A stretch of DNA of 64,000 nucleotides from Hydractinia symbiolongicarpus (lineage: Eukaryota > Cnidaria > Hydrozoa > Anthoathecata > Hydractiniidae). Under the pieces are notes generated by a model that was not told where the DNA came from, did not search any database, and worked only from the letters and a program-made list of their open reading frames with translations. The stretch's first letter is position 1. Every line of letters starts with the position of its first letter. The translations under genes were made by a program, and so were the position numbers. Below, one piece after another: positions 14,010 to 26,269 of this stretch. The stretch lies in the NCBI RefSeq assembly GCF_029227915.1, contig NC_079882.1, positions 12,524,001 through 12,588,000 on the forward strand, in the 5' to 3' direction.

Positions 14010-17000
14010 TTTAAAGAACTGAATACTGAATAATGCTTGGTTCTACATTTTTTGTTAGTGTTCGACTTAACGAACGAAAATTAAAAGAGCAAGATGACAA
14101 CAAGAAATTAGCCTACCTGATCGATTTAAAGACGATATGCGTCAGTAAGTATTACTTGGAGTTAGTTGCGTGACATGGCCAGTCATTGGATAAATAAATC
14201 TGTTAAAGTTGGGTAAATTTCTTTATCTATAATTTTGTTAATGTTTTTACAGTCAACATTTTTTTGGTTTTATTTTCAGTGGATTTACAAACTGGTATGG
14301 CGTTGGCAAATGTTCCACATGACACGAAAATTGATTGGTTGGAAGTGAGTTTGTTTTGATGTGTCATATTTTTTCATTGTGGTTATTTTTCCTAATACCT
14401 TATTTACATAATTTATTATAATTTTAGATGAATGAAACAGGCAGAAAATTGTTGTTTCGGGACAAAAAATTGAGAGTAAGTATGGAAATGTATTGTCAAA
14501 TTAGTCGCATTAAGCTATATGTGTGATTCGTAACTGTTTGTTGAATTTTCTTTAGTTGTATCTTGCAGATGTTGCGACAGAAATGAAAACAACAATTTCA
14601 AATTACTGCTCTTATGTGCAGGTATGATATGAGCTTTACGTTGTTTGTTAAAATTTTTTACCTAAGCCATTGTCAGCAATATTCATGTAAAAAAATGTTT
14701 ATCCAGTTCTATTATTGAAGTACTATCTCATTTTTGTTGTTAAAGATTGTCAACATTTAAAGGTTTAAAATTCTAACCTTGTTGTTAGCTAGTTCAATAA
14801 CTTCTGCTTCATCATATATTTTTTCAGTGGGTTCCAATGAGTGATGTTGTGGTTTCTCAAAGCAGAAGTGATCTATGTGTTTGGTATAATATCGATTCTC
14901 CAGAACGTGTGACCATGGTGCCCATCAAGGTAAATTAATAATTAAACATTAAAAATGTTTTTTTGTGCTATCATCGAGCTGTTAATTAAATTAAAATATA
15001 TATTTTAAAATATTTAGGGCGACATTGTCGATTTGGAGAAAGTTGATGGAAAAACCAACGTTGTAGTTCAAGAAGGTGTACAAGCTATAAATTATACGTT
15101 AGACGAAGGCCTAATTGAGTTTGGTACTGCCATAGAAGATGGCGATTACGTAAGGTAATCCGCATGAACTTTAATCATCTAATTAATATAATGATGTCTA
15201 TTTGTATTTGTGACTAATCTTTACCTTTCTTAGCATCACTAATTTCTCTAAACACGCTCTTTAAAATTTTAAACACTTCATTCTTTTTGAAGCTCGTAAT
15301 GTTTACTTTATATTTCCATAATTTTAGAGCTGTATCATTTCTTGAAACTTTGGAAATGACTCCAGAAACAGAAGCTATGTGGAAAACGTTAAGCAAGATT
15401 GCCATTGAAAACAATCAACTCTTCATAGCAGAAAGGTACTTCCACAATTTATTTCTATTAATTTTATGTATACTTTACATTTTGTTATATATCTGTTATT
15501 AGTTGTTATTTTATAATTGGAGCTTATTTATTGGTCTTGATGGAGATATTAATAGTGTAGTTACGTTTGATTTTTCTCAAAATTATAAGGCTATTTTTGG
15601 ATATGAAAGGTAATACTTTTATTGAATCAGCCATAGTTTAAAGGGACATACGTCAACATTAAAAACGTTATATTCCTTCGTTTAGATGTTTTGCAGCTTT
15701 AGGAGACGTCTCACGTGCAAGATATCTTCACAATGTCAATGATTTAATAGATGAAGTGTCGGCTGTAACGAGTGGCGATCCTACCTATCACCCTGCGGTG
15801 CGTGCAAAGATGGCTGTGTTTGAGAAGCAGTTCAAGTTAGCTGAAAGTATTTACTTGGAGCAAGGTTTAGTTGATGAAGCAATGGAAATGTATCAAGAAC
15901 TTCACAAATGGGATGAGTCGTTGGCGATAGCTGAAGCTAAGGTAATGTAACCATATAACAACCATAAGTTTTACTGTGAGTGAAATGTTTCTGGCACGGG
16001 ATTTTTGATAAGAGTATGCATATGCCTATCGATTTAAATTTAGCGGCACCCTGAATTGGACACACTTCGCAGTACATATTTTCAATGGTTGATGAAGTCT
16101 GGTCAAGAGGAGAAAGCAGGAGAGGTAACGAGATACAGTTTTTTGTCGCGATCTGTCTGTTTGTGACAACTGTTCACTAAATTAGTTTGACACGTGTTCC
16201 ATCTTAAGGTGAAAGAAACCAATGGTGAATACCTTGAAGCAATCAATCTTTACATGAAAGCCAACCTACCAGCAAGAGCAGCACGGTTAGCTCTGCGAAT
16301 TCCAGTAAGTTCATCTTGTGTGTTTTGATTAGTTTATAACTTCATAGCTAACACGTTTCTTGTGCTGTGTTAATTTTCTGAATTATGATATTTTAGAGTC
16401 TTTCATCTGATAATGATTTATTGGAACGGATAGCTGCTGCGTTATTAAAAGGATCTTTTTACGATAAGGTATATGTCTAGGAGCGTGAAATACTCTGATG
16501 GTAGATGATATACTTTGTTAGGACTGTAGCTCCTAAACCTGTCATTTAAAGTAATTTTCATAAGTCGAAGTAAAAAAACAGCTACCTCATCTGTTCCTTT
16601 GTTTTCAGTACATAACAATGAATTTCTTCCGCGTGGAAACACGTGCGATTAAATGTTTGAATAAGTTAGTTTGGTACTAGGAAATAAAATAGAAAACAGC
16701 TGTGCAAAGTCAAGCTGATATTTTTCAATCAACGTCGAAAAAAATTTATACGAAATGCTTCTGCTGTTGGGTTTGCCGTTTTCTTTAAGCATTACTTTCT
16801 AACTGCTTCAGGCTGGTGAGTTGTTCGAGAAAACAAATTCGCATCAACGTGCACTTGAAGCTTATCGAAAGGGTAAAGCGTATCGTCGAGCAGTTGAAAT
16901 GGCTCGTACTTCATTCCCTCAAGACGTAATCCGATTAGAAGAAGAGTGGGGTGATTACCTGGTTGCACACAAACAACTAGACGCAGCTATAAATCACTAT

Positions 17001-20000
17001 ATTGAAGCTGGGTAAGTCTGAACTTGTATACAAGTCAATATTCTGCTTATGAAGAAGGCATTTTTTGTCAACAAAAAGCATCCCTGAACATGGCCTTCAA
17101 AGAATTTAAGAAACCTTTTTATTCCTTCGTTTTATTTATCAAAAATAAAAGGGAACTTATTCGACTTTCGTTCGCGTAATAACTGTTTCAAACTTTACTT
17201 TATTCTTGTCTTTCCCCACTTAGATGTTCTGTGAAGGCGATTGAAGCAGCCATACAAGCACGTCAATGGAACAAAGCTGTCCAAATTATTGAGCTGCAAG
17301 ATGACGAGGAGATGGAAAAGTATGAACGTTGTTTTGTTTTAAATGTTTTTTCTCTGTATTCCATCAAACAAGTGATGACTTAGAGGTCAATATAAATTTG
17401 GATAAAGAATTATTTTATAATGATATCTTTGTTGACGACTGAAGACATATATTGCTTCTCCGTTTTAGATATTATCTTATTCTCGCTAAGCATTACGCTC
17501 ATGTTCAAGAATACCAGGTTTGTGTATCACTCCCTCATGCTTTTTATTCAAAAAACGCCACCTTTGTGTAGACATGTTACCTTTTCTTCTTTCAGGCTGC
17601 GGAAAGATTTTATGTTCGTGCTGGTTTACCAAGAGCTGCGGTGGAGATGTACACAAAAGCAAATAAATATGAAGCTGCTCATAAGGTAATGTGAGATTCT
17701 GTACTGAGATACTTTTTCTTTATCAGCTGTGTATGTTTTAACAAACGTAATGGAAAACGACATTTTAACTTGTCCTTTTTAAAGCTTGCCGTCCGATGCA
17801 TGAACCCTGAGGAAGTCTCTAGTCTATATATTACTCAAGCTGAAGAATTGGAATCACAAGGGAGATTTAAAGAAGCAGAAAGGTCAGATTATTTTCTCTC
17901 TGCAAAAAAAGTGATTTCGTTCTCTTAACATGTAGTTCTTTTAACAAGATAAATCGCGTTAAGTTTGGTGTGATAATTTAATTTTGCTTGTCTTCCATAG
18001 ACTGTATATTACTGTTGATGAAGCTGACCTTGCTATAAACATGTACAAGCGTGTCAAAATGGTGCGTTTTACTCTTCTTTAATCCACCACCGTCCTGTAT
18101 TTTACAATAATTTCACCTAGGTTGATACTATAATTTCAATCCCTGTATGCATATTTGGAGTTGTTAGTTAAATAGAAACTATTCAGTAACATCAAGTTGC
18201 AGTAAAAACGCCGTTTTGTGATGTGTTATGTCTTCTTTATAATTTAGTTTGATCAAATGATTCGACTTGTTCATGAATTTCATGAAGATCTCATCACCGA
18301 TACACATCTACATCTAGCTAAGGTTACAATTCAGCTCAAATAAATATTTTTTTCTTTATTCTGAACGTTGCACCTTATTCTTTTACCGAATCATGACTAA
18401 GTTAAAACATGTATGCTAACTGAGGGTGTTGTATTATCTAGGAGCTGGAAGTAGAAGGCCAGTACAGTACAGCTGAACATCACTATATCGAAGCAGGCGA
18501 TTGGAAAGCAACTATTAATATGTACAGAAGCAATGAATTATGGGAAGATGCTTTCAGGGTATGATTTTTACTTTTACTTTTCTCATCCCTGTTGTATTTT
18601 CTTTTTACAATTTTTAATTTTTTTTTTCACAGACTTCCTTTATCTGTCTTTTTCTTTCACGAACTTTACAATCTTTAGATTGCAAAGCAACATGGAGGAG
18701 CAGCCATAGCTAAGCAAGTGGCGTACTTGTGGGCGAAGAACTTGGGCGGTGATTCTGCTATAAAACTTTTGCAGAAACTTAACTTGTTGGAACAGTGTGT
18801 GGAATATGCTGTTGATACAACGTATGACATTTAGTACTGGTACATTTTTCTGACTAAAAAAATACTAAGGCCAGTCTCAATTAAAGCATTCTTAGGCGTT
18901 GCTAAGTGTAGACGTCTCGCGTAATATGTCCCCATGGTGCTAAATGTGACAGCGTTTTCGGAATTTTGGCTGCAGGCACTTTAACGCTTTCGAAGTTGCG
19001 GCTAAATAATTCTAATGCGCATACACAGATACTGAATTGAGAACTGTGACAGTAGATGCTTTAATGGGAGTTGGAATTTGCACTAAAGGTTGAACAAGAA
19101 AAATATGTAAAATTCATAATTTTTACTTTCTTTAATTTATTGTGCAGTTTTTTGTGTTATTTTGTTTGTGTTATTTTGTTTGTGTTATTTTGTTTGTGTT
19201 ATTTTGTTTGTGTTATTTTGTTTGTGTTATTTTGTTTGTGTTATTTTGTTTGTGTTATTTGTTTGTGTTATTTTGTTTGTGTTATTTTGTTTGTGTTATT
19301 TTGTTTGTGTTATTTGGTTGTGTTATTTTGTCTGTGTTATTTTGTTTGTGTTATTTGGTTGTGTTATTTTGTCTGTGTTATTTTGTTCTTTGTTTTCGTT
19401 TGCTTAGTTTGTTTATTTTATTTGTAGGGCATTTGATTTTGCATTCGAGTTGTCGCGAACGTTTAGCAAAGAAAAGTTAGCTGGAATCTACTTAAAATAC
19501 GCCATGTTTCTTGAAGATGAAGGAAAGTTTAAAACTGCAGAGGAACAATTCATAAAAGCAGATAGACCCAAAGAAGCTGTACTTATGTAAGAATGTTATA
19601 CCTTTTGTTTTAAATATCACATGCAATGTCAATAATATTACACAACGCTACTAGTTCACCATAAGAGGAAACAAATTTTCGCGGGAATTTAATTTCGCGA
19701 ATGGCCTAAAATTAACTTTTCCGCAGGAATTTATTTTCCCAATGTTGGGGTATTCAAAATTTTGGAGTAAAGTAATTTTAAGAATTTCCCATTATAATCA
19801 AGTGTGAATGAAAGTAAAGGGAAGAGGGTACTTTTGCTATTGAACTACTTTTTTTCAGTATTACAGAAAATCAAATTTATCACGAGGGTTTAATTCGAAG
19901 TTAATTCGCTAAACTCGAAAAATATTTTATCCTTAAGGTATTTGGGGCTAAAAGCTGTTCTGTTACTTTTAGTTAGCGTAGTTTTGCATATTCTGCTAAA

Positions 20001-23000
20001 CCCTTCTGTTTTTAATAAAAGTATCATGCTGCGGTTATATGTTAAAAACAATAGGTCTATTAAACACAAATCTAAAAAAATGGTGACTTCTCATCAAAAA
20101 CTTTCTTTTTCGACAGGTATATCCATCAAGCAGATTGGGATGAAGCTAAAAGAGTTGCTGAAGAATACGATCCCGAAAGTTTGGTTGACGTGTTAGTTGG
20201 ACAGGTGACATGTTGTAACTTTTAAATTTTTCCTAGGCTGTCACCAATATATTGACCGTCTATCCTGTACAGCATATTGGTATGGCGCTTATTCTTCTTT
20301 GTTAATTCTTTCCTTTATTTAGGCGCGTGTTTCGTTCGATAATCAAGAATTTGCTGATGGAGAAACCTTCTTGCTTCGTGCACAGCGACCTGAACTTTGT
20401 ATAAAGTTTTATAGGGTATGAACATATTTAACACCAAAGTACCTCTTTTGTGTGTTAAACATGTTTTGACACTTCCTTCGATGATTTAGGACTACGACCG
20501 ATGGCCTGATATTCTTCGAATTGCCAAGGAGTACCTACCTCACAAGGTTTTCATAATTTTCACTTTTGCGTAACACTCATTAATTCCTTTTATCTTGGTA
20601 AAATTCAGTAATCTTGACAATTTAATTATTTTTTTCAGCTTGCTAGTTTCCAAGATGAATATGATCGTATTGCAACAACGAGTAACAGTGACAAGTGAGT
20701 TTAAGTTTTTGTTCAAGTCTCGTTTACTTCTCTTAGTAAAGCCTTGCTTACCCAAGACTCTTCTTAACGTGATTCTTGACTCTATAGAGGAGCGGAATCT
20801 TTGGTGACACAAGCACGTGACTGGGAGACAAGAAATGAATACAATCGCGCTATTGATTTGTACTTGCGCATCACAACTGATATGACTACAAATAAATCGT
20901 TGCTAGAAGAAGTGTATACAAAAGCTGTTGAGTTGGCAGTCAAATTTTCTAAAGATCGCGCGATCAGTATTGCTCAAGAAGTCTGTAAACGTCTCCTGGA
21001 GGTTGATATGTATGAAACGGTAAGTCTCGTTTTGCAACTCTGAGATTATGAACGAATCAGAAAACATTCTCTTTGATTGAAAATTGGCGGAAATAGTTAT
21101 TTTATATTAACATAATTTTTAATAACAAGATGACTAAAAACGCGTAGTTGAAGATACAATGATGTAATTTTAAGTTTTTCATTATCTTATTTATCTACCA
21201 ATATAGGCTTCAGATTTGTACCAAGCCGTGAAGTTGTACCGCGAAGCTATTACAGCGTGTATTTCAGGAGATATGTGGGCTGAGGCTCGTTCAATTGCAT
21301 CCGATTTGGCGCCGAAGTAAGTGTTATAAAAATACGCTATTTTCTACTTCAAGAAAGCAGAACAGAAAATTTTCTGCTGACAATTTCCACTTAAAAATAT
21401 TGCGCACATTTTAAAACAAGAAGTAAACACTTCCCACGAAAATTCTCACGAGATAAAAAAATCTAATTGGCTAACTAATTTTCTACCTGTCGTTTCGTGC
21501 GGAATGAAAAAGTTGAACTCGATTCTACTTTCTTTACAACGGAACAGAAAGAAAGATTTTCCACTCACGTGGGGTAAAAATATGAAGCTTTTTTTCTCTA
21601 GTCCGTTCCGTTCCACGAAAAAAATTTATTGAAGTGTAAAATAGCCTTTAGGTTCATGACGTTCATAAAACCATGTCTTAGCATAGTCGAGAGGCAAAAC
21701 CCTAGTTTACAACCTTCCGTTCTAAAAATCTGATCAAAATATCGATTCAAATTATGCACACTAGGATTCTGCCTATGCCTTTGATACTAATATTAGTTTA
21801 AAGCAGACAGTCATGCTTTAATTTTGGGGAGTCAGTTTTTCTAACATTCCTAAAAATTGTGGTATTAGGTATGAGGACTATGTGGAAGAGAAATACGTCG
21901 AATACTTAAAGAGTAAACAAATGGCGGACAAGGTAAGTTTATCAAGTATGTTAATAATATTGCCTACGTTTACAAATTATTTACATATTTTTCTTTTTTA
22001 TTGGCCCTGATAACGTCCGCCCTCATTGGCATTCATATTTTTGGTGGGGGCGTAATTATAAAAATGGTCGTCAGATGCTTAGCTATGAAAGTTTGACGGT
22101 GAAATTTTTAGAATTAAGTAAAACTTGGGGCGTCCTTGTCTTAGGGCCGCTGTCGCTTTAGGTCCGTCGTTATCATTATCGTTACCTTTTAGTTGATTGG
22201 TGTGGATGTGATAGCAGCTCTAGATATGTATGTCGAGCAGCAACAATGGGAGAAATGTATTCAAGAAGCAGAACAGCAAAGTTATGATGTGCTAACCAAG
22301 TATGTAGCCCTTTATGCTGCACATTTAATAAAAGAAAAAGATCATGTCCGTGCCTTGTCCTTATTTGTTCAACATGGAGCTCCACCAAACTCACAGGTAA
22401 ATCTTATTTCACAATTTAACATTTTATTACAAATATTTTCAACGCAACCTATGCAGCTAGTATATTTTAGCTGTTATTTTCGTATTGTGTTAACGCACTC
22501 TGGGGAAATTCATATTATTAAAAACCGCATTTGTTGGACCGCATTGTGTCATATGTCTCTTTGGTGTTTATATTTTTCATTTTTTTTTTCGTCCAATGTA
22601 AAACAAGTACAGCGAAGGTACAAAAGTGCATGTTGTTTTCATAGATTTCTTCTGTATTTTAAGGCCACCTCCACGTAGCATCTTTGCGTGCGCGTGGAAA
22701 TACGACGTTCGTACGCATACGTCAAGTGTATGCGGTCTGGTGAACCAATTTTTGGAACCAGAAGGCTAACTTCTAAATGACTTGAATTTTTTAACCAATC
22801 ACTGAGCGTTGCACACGTCCTGTTTTTGAAATTGCTTTTCTGAAGCATAGCGTTTTAAATTCGAGCGCCAATTGTTCAACCTTCGCTGTGCGTTGCATGC
22901 ATTTAGTTGCGATAGGTCCGCACGTGCGAATGTTGGTTAGTAAAGTTCGTTTTACTTCCATCAACTCCAAGCTCAACATTCTCTCAGTCGGTAAACTTCG

Positions 23001-25460
23001 TCAGTTACGTGAATCTGTGATTTTTTTATTTTTTTTTTAGAACTTTAACATCTATAAACGATTAGTAGAAGATTTGGTTCGACAGCCAGGTTTAGATGGT
23101 GCTGAGTCATATAAAGTGTGGTCAGACTTACGAACAATGCTTTACAACCTTGTAAGTGACTATATTTTCCACTACGTGAATCTTAAAAGTGTTTTTTATT
23201 GTGCTTTTCAAATGTTTGATATTCTTTTTTACATTATATAGTGCGAGGGATTTACAAAACAACCAACGAATCCTGCCGTCATGGAGATTTTCTCCAAGAT
23301 GTTACTTATTTCACATTATTATGCAGTCAGAGCTGCTGCGAAACCTCACAGTTCATTGGTAATCATATTTTCTATACGTGTATCTAGATGCGCTGTACAA
23401 TATCAGTTACATTGGTGATAAAATGTTTTTTAGGAAGTGATTTGTACGAAGATAGCAGTTTCATTACTTCGATATACGGATATTATTCCATGCGATAAAG
23501 CATTTTATGAAGCAGGCACAGCATGTAAGGTAAGCATAATGATGTAACAAACTTTTGTATAGTTTGTGAATTTTTAATAAGCTATTGGTAATTTTTTTTG
23601 CTAATTTTAGGCTGAAATGTTTTTCGTTTGGCGCACATTCCACAATTTTTAACTTTCTCTATTGCTGAATTTTTTGAATCTTAAAACATCGCAGCTAAAT
23701 ACGCTAAATTACGCTTAGTATTTTAATGCATTGAAATCGTCTACTTGAAAACTTAGGACCCATATATAGCTGATGCGTTTGATATATTTTAAAGTAAAAA
23801 TGTAAAAAAAAATATTTTTCTTAGACAATTGGCTGGGAGAACATGGCGTTTGTCTTCCTGAACAGGTTTTTGGATTTGAGTGAAGTAAGTAACTGGCTGT
23901 TATATTTCTCAAGTTCGCATCAGTAGCATATTTTCATCTAAGTCAGTCCTCAAAAGTAACTTTTACATGTTCCTTAAAATGCTTCAGTAATAACACAGGG
24001 ATGTCATTTACTTTTTCTTTTAAAAAACAGTGTACAATTTCTCAAAAACAAACACAATTAATTTTGTAAGATTGTGTGTGTAAAGAATTCCATGTCAACT
24101 AATAATTCAAATTGAGGAAAAATATTGTAAATGTATTTTAGAAAAAATATTGTAAATTTATTTTAGGGCATCGAAGAAGGCAGTTTGGATAACATGGATA
24201 ATACAGATTTTCTTGAAACTGATATTCCATTGGAGGTTCCCGTTCCAGAATCTCAATACCTCAACGTACGGTTTTTTTTAGAAACGATAGCTTACTATTA
24301 CAGCTTACTACTACAGCTTACATCTTTTCTTGCAAGGATAATATTAGTTTCCAACTTGCAACTTACCATATCCAAAATTGTTAACTGCAAATTTACAGAG
24401 TACGTGCGTGTGGAACTTCGCCTTGATACTAAAACAATTATGAAAATTAGGGTAAAGACAGCGTTTGTCAATTTTGAAACAATATATTTTATATATTAGG
24501 AAGATCAACTTGAGGAAGTAAAAGAGTGGGTGTTAGCTGTGTCAATGGATCAGAAAGTGGAACAAATATTACCTGTTGACGAGCGTGGTTGCTACGAAGC
24601 TTCCTTGATAGCTCCAAACTCAGATTCTTTACCTTGCGTCATATCTGGTATGGTATTATTAAAAATGCAGGCTGACAGGATCCACATACTTTAGTGTACT
24701 TGTCACAAATAAAAACGCACAAAGGATAGTCTACAATATTTTATACACGTTCTGCTGTCCACTCGTCTACAATATTTTATACGCGTCCTGTTGTCTACTA
24801 TAGTCTACAATATTTTATACACGTTCTGCTGTCCACTAGTCTACAATATTTTATACACGTCCTGTTGTCTACTATAGTCTACAATATTTTATACACGTCC
24901 TGTTGTCTACTATAGTCTACAATATTTTGTACACGTCCTGTTGTCTACTATAGTCTACAATATTTTGTACACGTCCTGTTGTCTACTAGTCTACAATGTT
25001 TTGTACACGTCCTGTTGTCTACTAGTCTACAATTTTTTGTACACGTCCTGTTGTCTACTAGTCTACAATATTTTGTACACGTCATGTTGTCTACTAGTCT
25101 ACATATTTTGTACACGTCCTGTTGTCTACTAACTGTTGTCAGTTATTTAAACTATTGATAGTTGCCAATCCTTTTTCTAAAATTTTTTGTTCAATGTTAC
25201 TAGGATATCCTGTTTTGAGAAACAAGCTTGAATTTAAAAATGAAGGAAAGGTTGCAAATAAAGATGACTGGAACAAATTTGCCATGACTACAAAGGTAAT
25301 TTAAAGTTTTAAGAAATCGGTATAATGAAAATATGACCTCTCAGATAACATATTTATTTTTTTTGTTTAGGTTTCCCATAGTTCAGAATGTCAAGATGTC
25401 CTCAGGTTCCTAACACAATGGTGTGGTTCTTCACCAAATTCAACTTTCTCATTCATGTGA
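7339..25460 (+). CDS. IFT172: Intraflagellar transport protein 172, complete, 51 coding exons
   Basis: This is the largest IFT-B subunit, a peripheral protein of the anterograde train needed for cilium assembly and for turnaround at the ciliary tip. The joined exons give 1748 residues, almost the human length, and align end to end. An N-terminal WD40 region (about 1-550: [41 protein letters not shown]) is followed by a long TPR-like helical solenoid ending [14 protein letters not shown]. Every junction is GT-AG and in phase. Exons: 7339-7377, 8449-8592, 8855-8967, 9564-9603, 9728-9796, 10338-10417, 10499-10586, 11405-11507, 11792-12024, 12280-12375, 12688-12750, 12922-13020, 13425-13478, 13800-13903, 14059-14144, 14280-14344, 14428-14475, 14556-14621, 14828-14929, 15018-15154, 15328-15435, 15686-15941, 16044-16124, 16209-16304, 16397-16468, 16812-17011, 17224-17319, 17469-17517, 17596-17685, 17785-17882, 18001-18061, 18248-18322, 18442-18558, 18679-18821, 19428-19586, 20117-20204, 20323-20415, 20490-20546, 20639-20694, 20788-21019, 21207-21316, 21869-21932, 22193-22396, 23041-23151, 23242-23358, 23434-23529, 23825-23884, 24167-24265, 24500-24647, 25204-25295, 25371-25460. 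The start is set by exon 1 ([13 protein letters not shown]), matching the family N-terminus. Confidence 0.97.
9040..9345 (+). other. GC-richer block with a 123-codon ORF inside IFT172 intron 3
   Basis: The third intron contains a block that is less AT-rich than the flanking intron and is open on both strands. The plus frame (8973-9344) contains [19 protein letters not shown] and an [17 protein letters not shown] stretch. I do not recognise a family, and IFT172 orthologues have no such segment. The most likely source is a fragment of a transposable element or a captured gene piece; there is no evidence that it is expressed. Confidence 0.3.
11646..11785. mobile_element. Small interspersed repeat with a CCCGTGG hairpin, abutting IFT172 exon 9
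   Basis: The element starts with a hairpin (CCCGTGG, loop, CCACGGG), followed by CGCCCGTCCTTT and a (GACA)4 run, and ends near TATAATATAGAT. A diverged copy lies at 56232-56350 (same CCCGT..AAAAATCCACG core, CCCGTCCTTTATAT and CAGACAGA). A faint relative is at 59722-59750. It ends only a few bases before the acceptor of IFT172 exon 9 (exon begins 11792). Family name unknown; the hairpin is reminiscent of Helitron-type ends, but this is not established. Confidence 0.6.
13937..14010 (+). repeat. (AAT)n microsatellite in IFT172 intron 14
   Basis: About 24 perfect AAT units lie in the intron between exons 14 and 15. No coding or splice signal is affected. Confidence 0.97.
19151..19390 (+). repeat. 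14-bp minisatellite in IFT172 intron 34
   Basis: About 17 tandem copies of a 14-bp unit (TTATTTTGTTTGTG with few variants) occupy the intron just upstream of exon 35. Because 14 is not a multiple of three and the unit lacks stops, all three plus frames are open, which creates spurious ORFs. The T-rich array may double as the pyrimidine tract region for the exon 35 acceptor at 19426-19427. Confidence 0.95.
21335..21646. mobile_element. MITE-like element in IFT172 intron 41
   Basis: The ends are imperfect inverted repeats: CTATTTTCTACTTCAA at 21337-21352 and the complement of CTATTTTACACTTCAA at 21629-21644. The interior is a non-coding ~290 bp with small palindromes (AGAAAATTTTCT). This structure suits a short non-autonomous DNA transposon; target duplication is not clear. 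Confidence 0.5.
24728..25135 (+). repeat. Minisatellite (~37-41 bp unit) in IFT172 intron 49
   Basis: About ten to eleven tandem units share AGTCTACAATATTTT, TACACGTCCTG and TTGTCTACTA in order. Units differ by the presence of a short ATAGT insertion. The array fills most of the intron before exon 50. Confidence 0.95.
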
Positions 25461-26269
25461 ATATAAGAAGTATATATATAACAAAGTGGATTTTTTTAGA
25501 TGTGCATAAAGTTAATGTAAATTAGATAATTCGAACCAGATTTTTTTTAATTATGGATTATATAATTTAGTGATTTTTTTTACGACAGTTGAATTTCGCT
25601 GTAAAATACATTTGCGACATTTCTCCGCGCTGGATGTTGTAAAATAATGATTGTATTCTTCGAATTTAAGGTTAAAACTTTAAGGTTAAATATTCTTTAT
25701 AAAGGTTGGTTTTCATTATAATAAAAAAAATTGTTGACCAACTGCTGTTGCCACTTTAATGGAACTGAATGCTGCACAACGAATGTATCTCCATAACAGT
25801 TGCAAAACAACTACTGACTTTGATGGAAAACGACCTTAAAAATTACCATTTTACGGCGGAAGTCATGTGTAGACTGTGTTTAGAAAGATTGTAATTATAA
25901 GTTTATTTATTAATTTATCAGCCTAACTTTGAGTTAGTTTCTTTTTTGCTTTGTAATTCTACACTCGCGTGAATCTGGTATTTGAAATGTATAATTACTT
26001 TTACTGCGGTTCAGAAACAAAGACATTTATTTTGATTATAATCCGGGTACGCGCTGTGTCAGTAAAGAATTTCTAAAATTTCTCGATTCGAAGTAGAGGA
26101 AAGCGTTTAAATTGATTTGGCGGTTAAAAGCAATACCCAGAATTGCGAAAATTAACCGAAAATAACGTGAAAAGGCGAAACTTTTTAAATTAAGCTTTTT
26201 GCAAGCGAAAACAAAAATTTAAAAAAAAATAATGTCAAAAAATATTTACAAATATGTCTCAAACTTGTG
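25461..26269. other. Convergent intergenic region IFT172/RNASEH1
   Basis: This 0.8-kb AT-rich stretch between two convergent genes must hold both 3' UTRs. An AATAAA embedded in an A-run lies near 25720 on the plus strand and could be the IFT172 poly(A) signal. No other feature is evident. Confidence 0.5.

Noticed and set aside
19071-19480. Overlapping plus-strand ORFs with repeated [11 protein letters not shown]
   Set aside because: The 14-bp minisatellite has no stop codons and opens all frames; IFT172 exon 35 begins only at 19428.
22182-22394. Minus-strand ORF of 70 codons
   Set aside because: It is the exact antisense of IFT172 exon 43.
24728-25135. Regularly spaced repeats that could be mistaken for a CRISPR array
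   Set aside because: The units are contiguous with no unique spacers, the sequence is in an intron of an animal gene, and no cas genes are present; it is a minisatellite.
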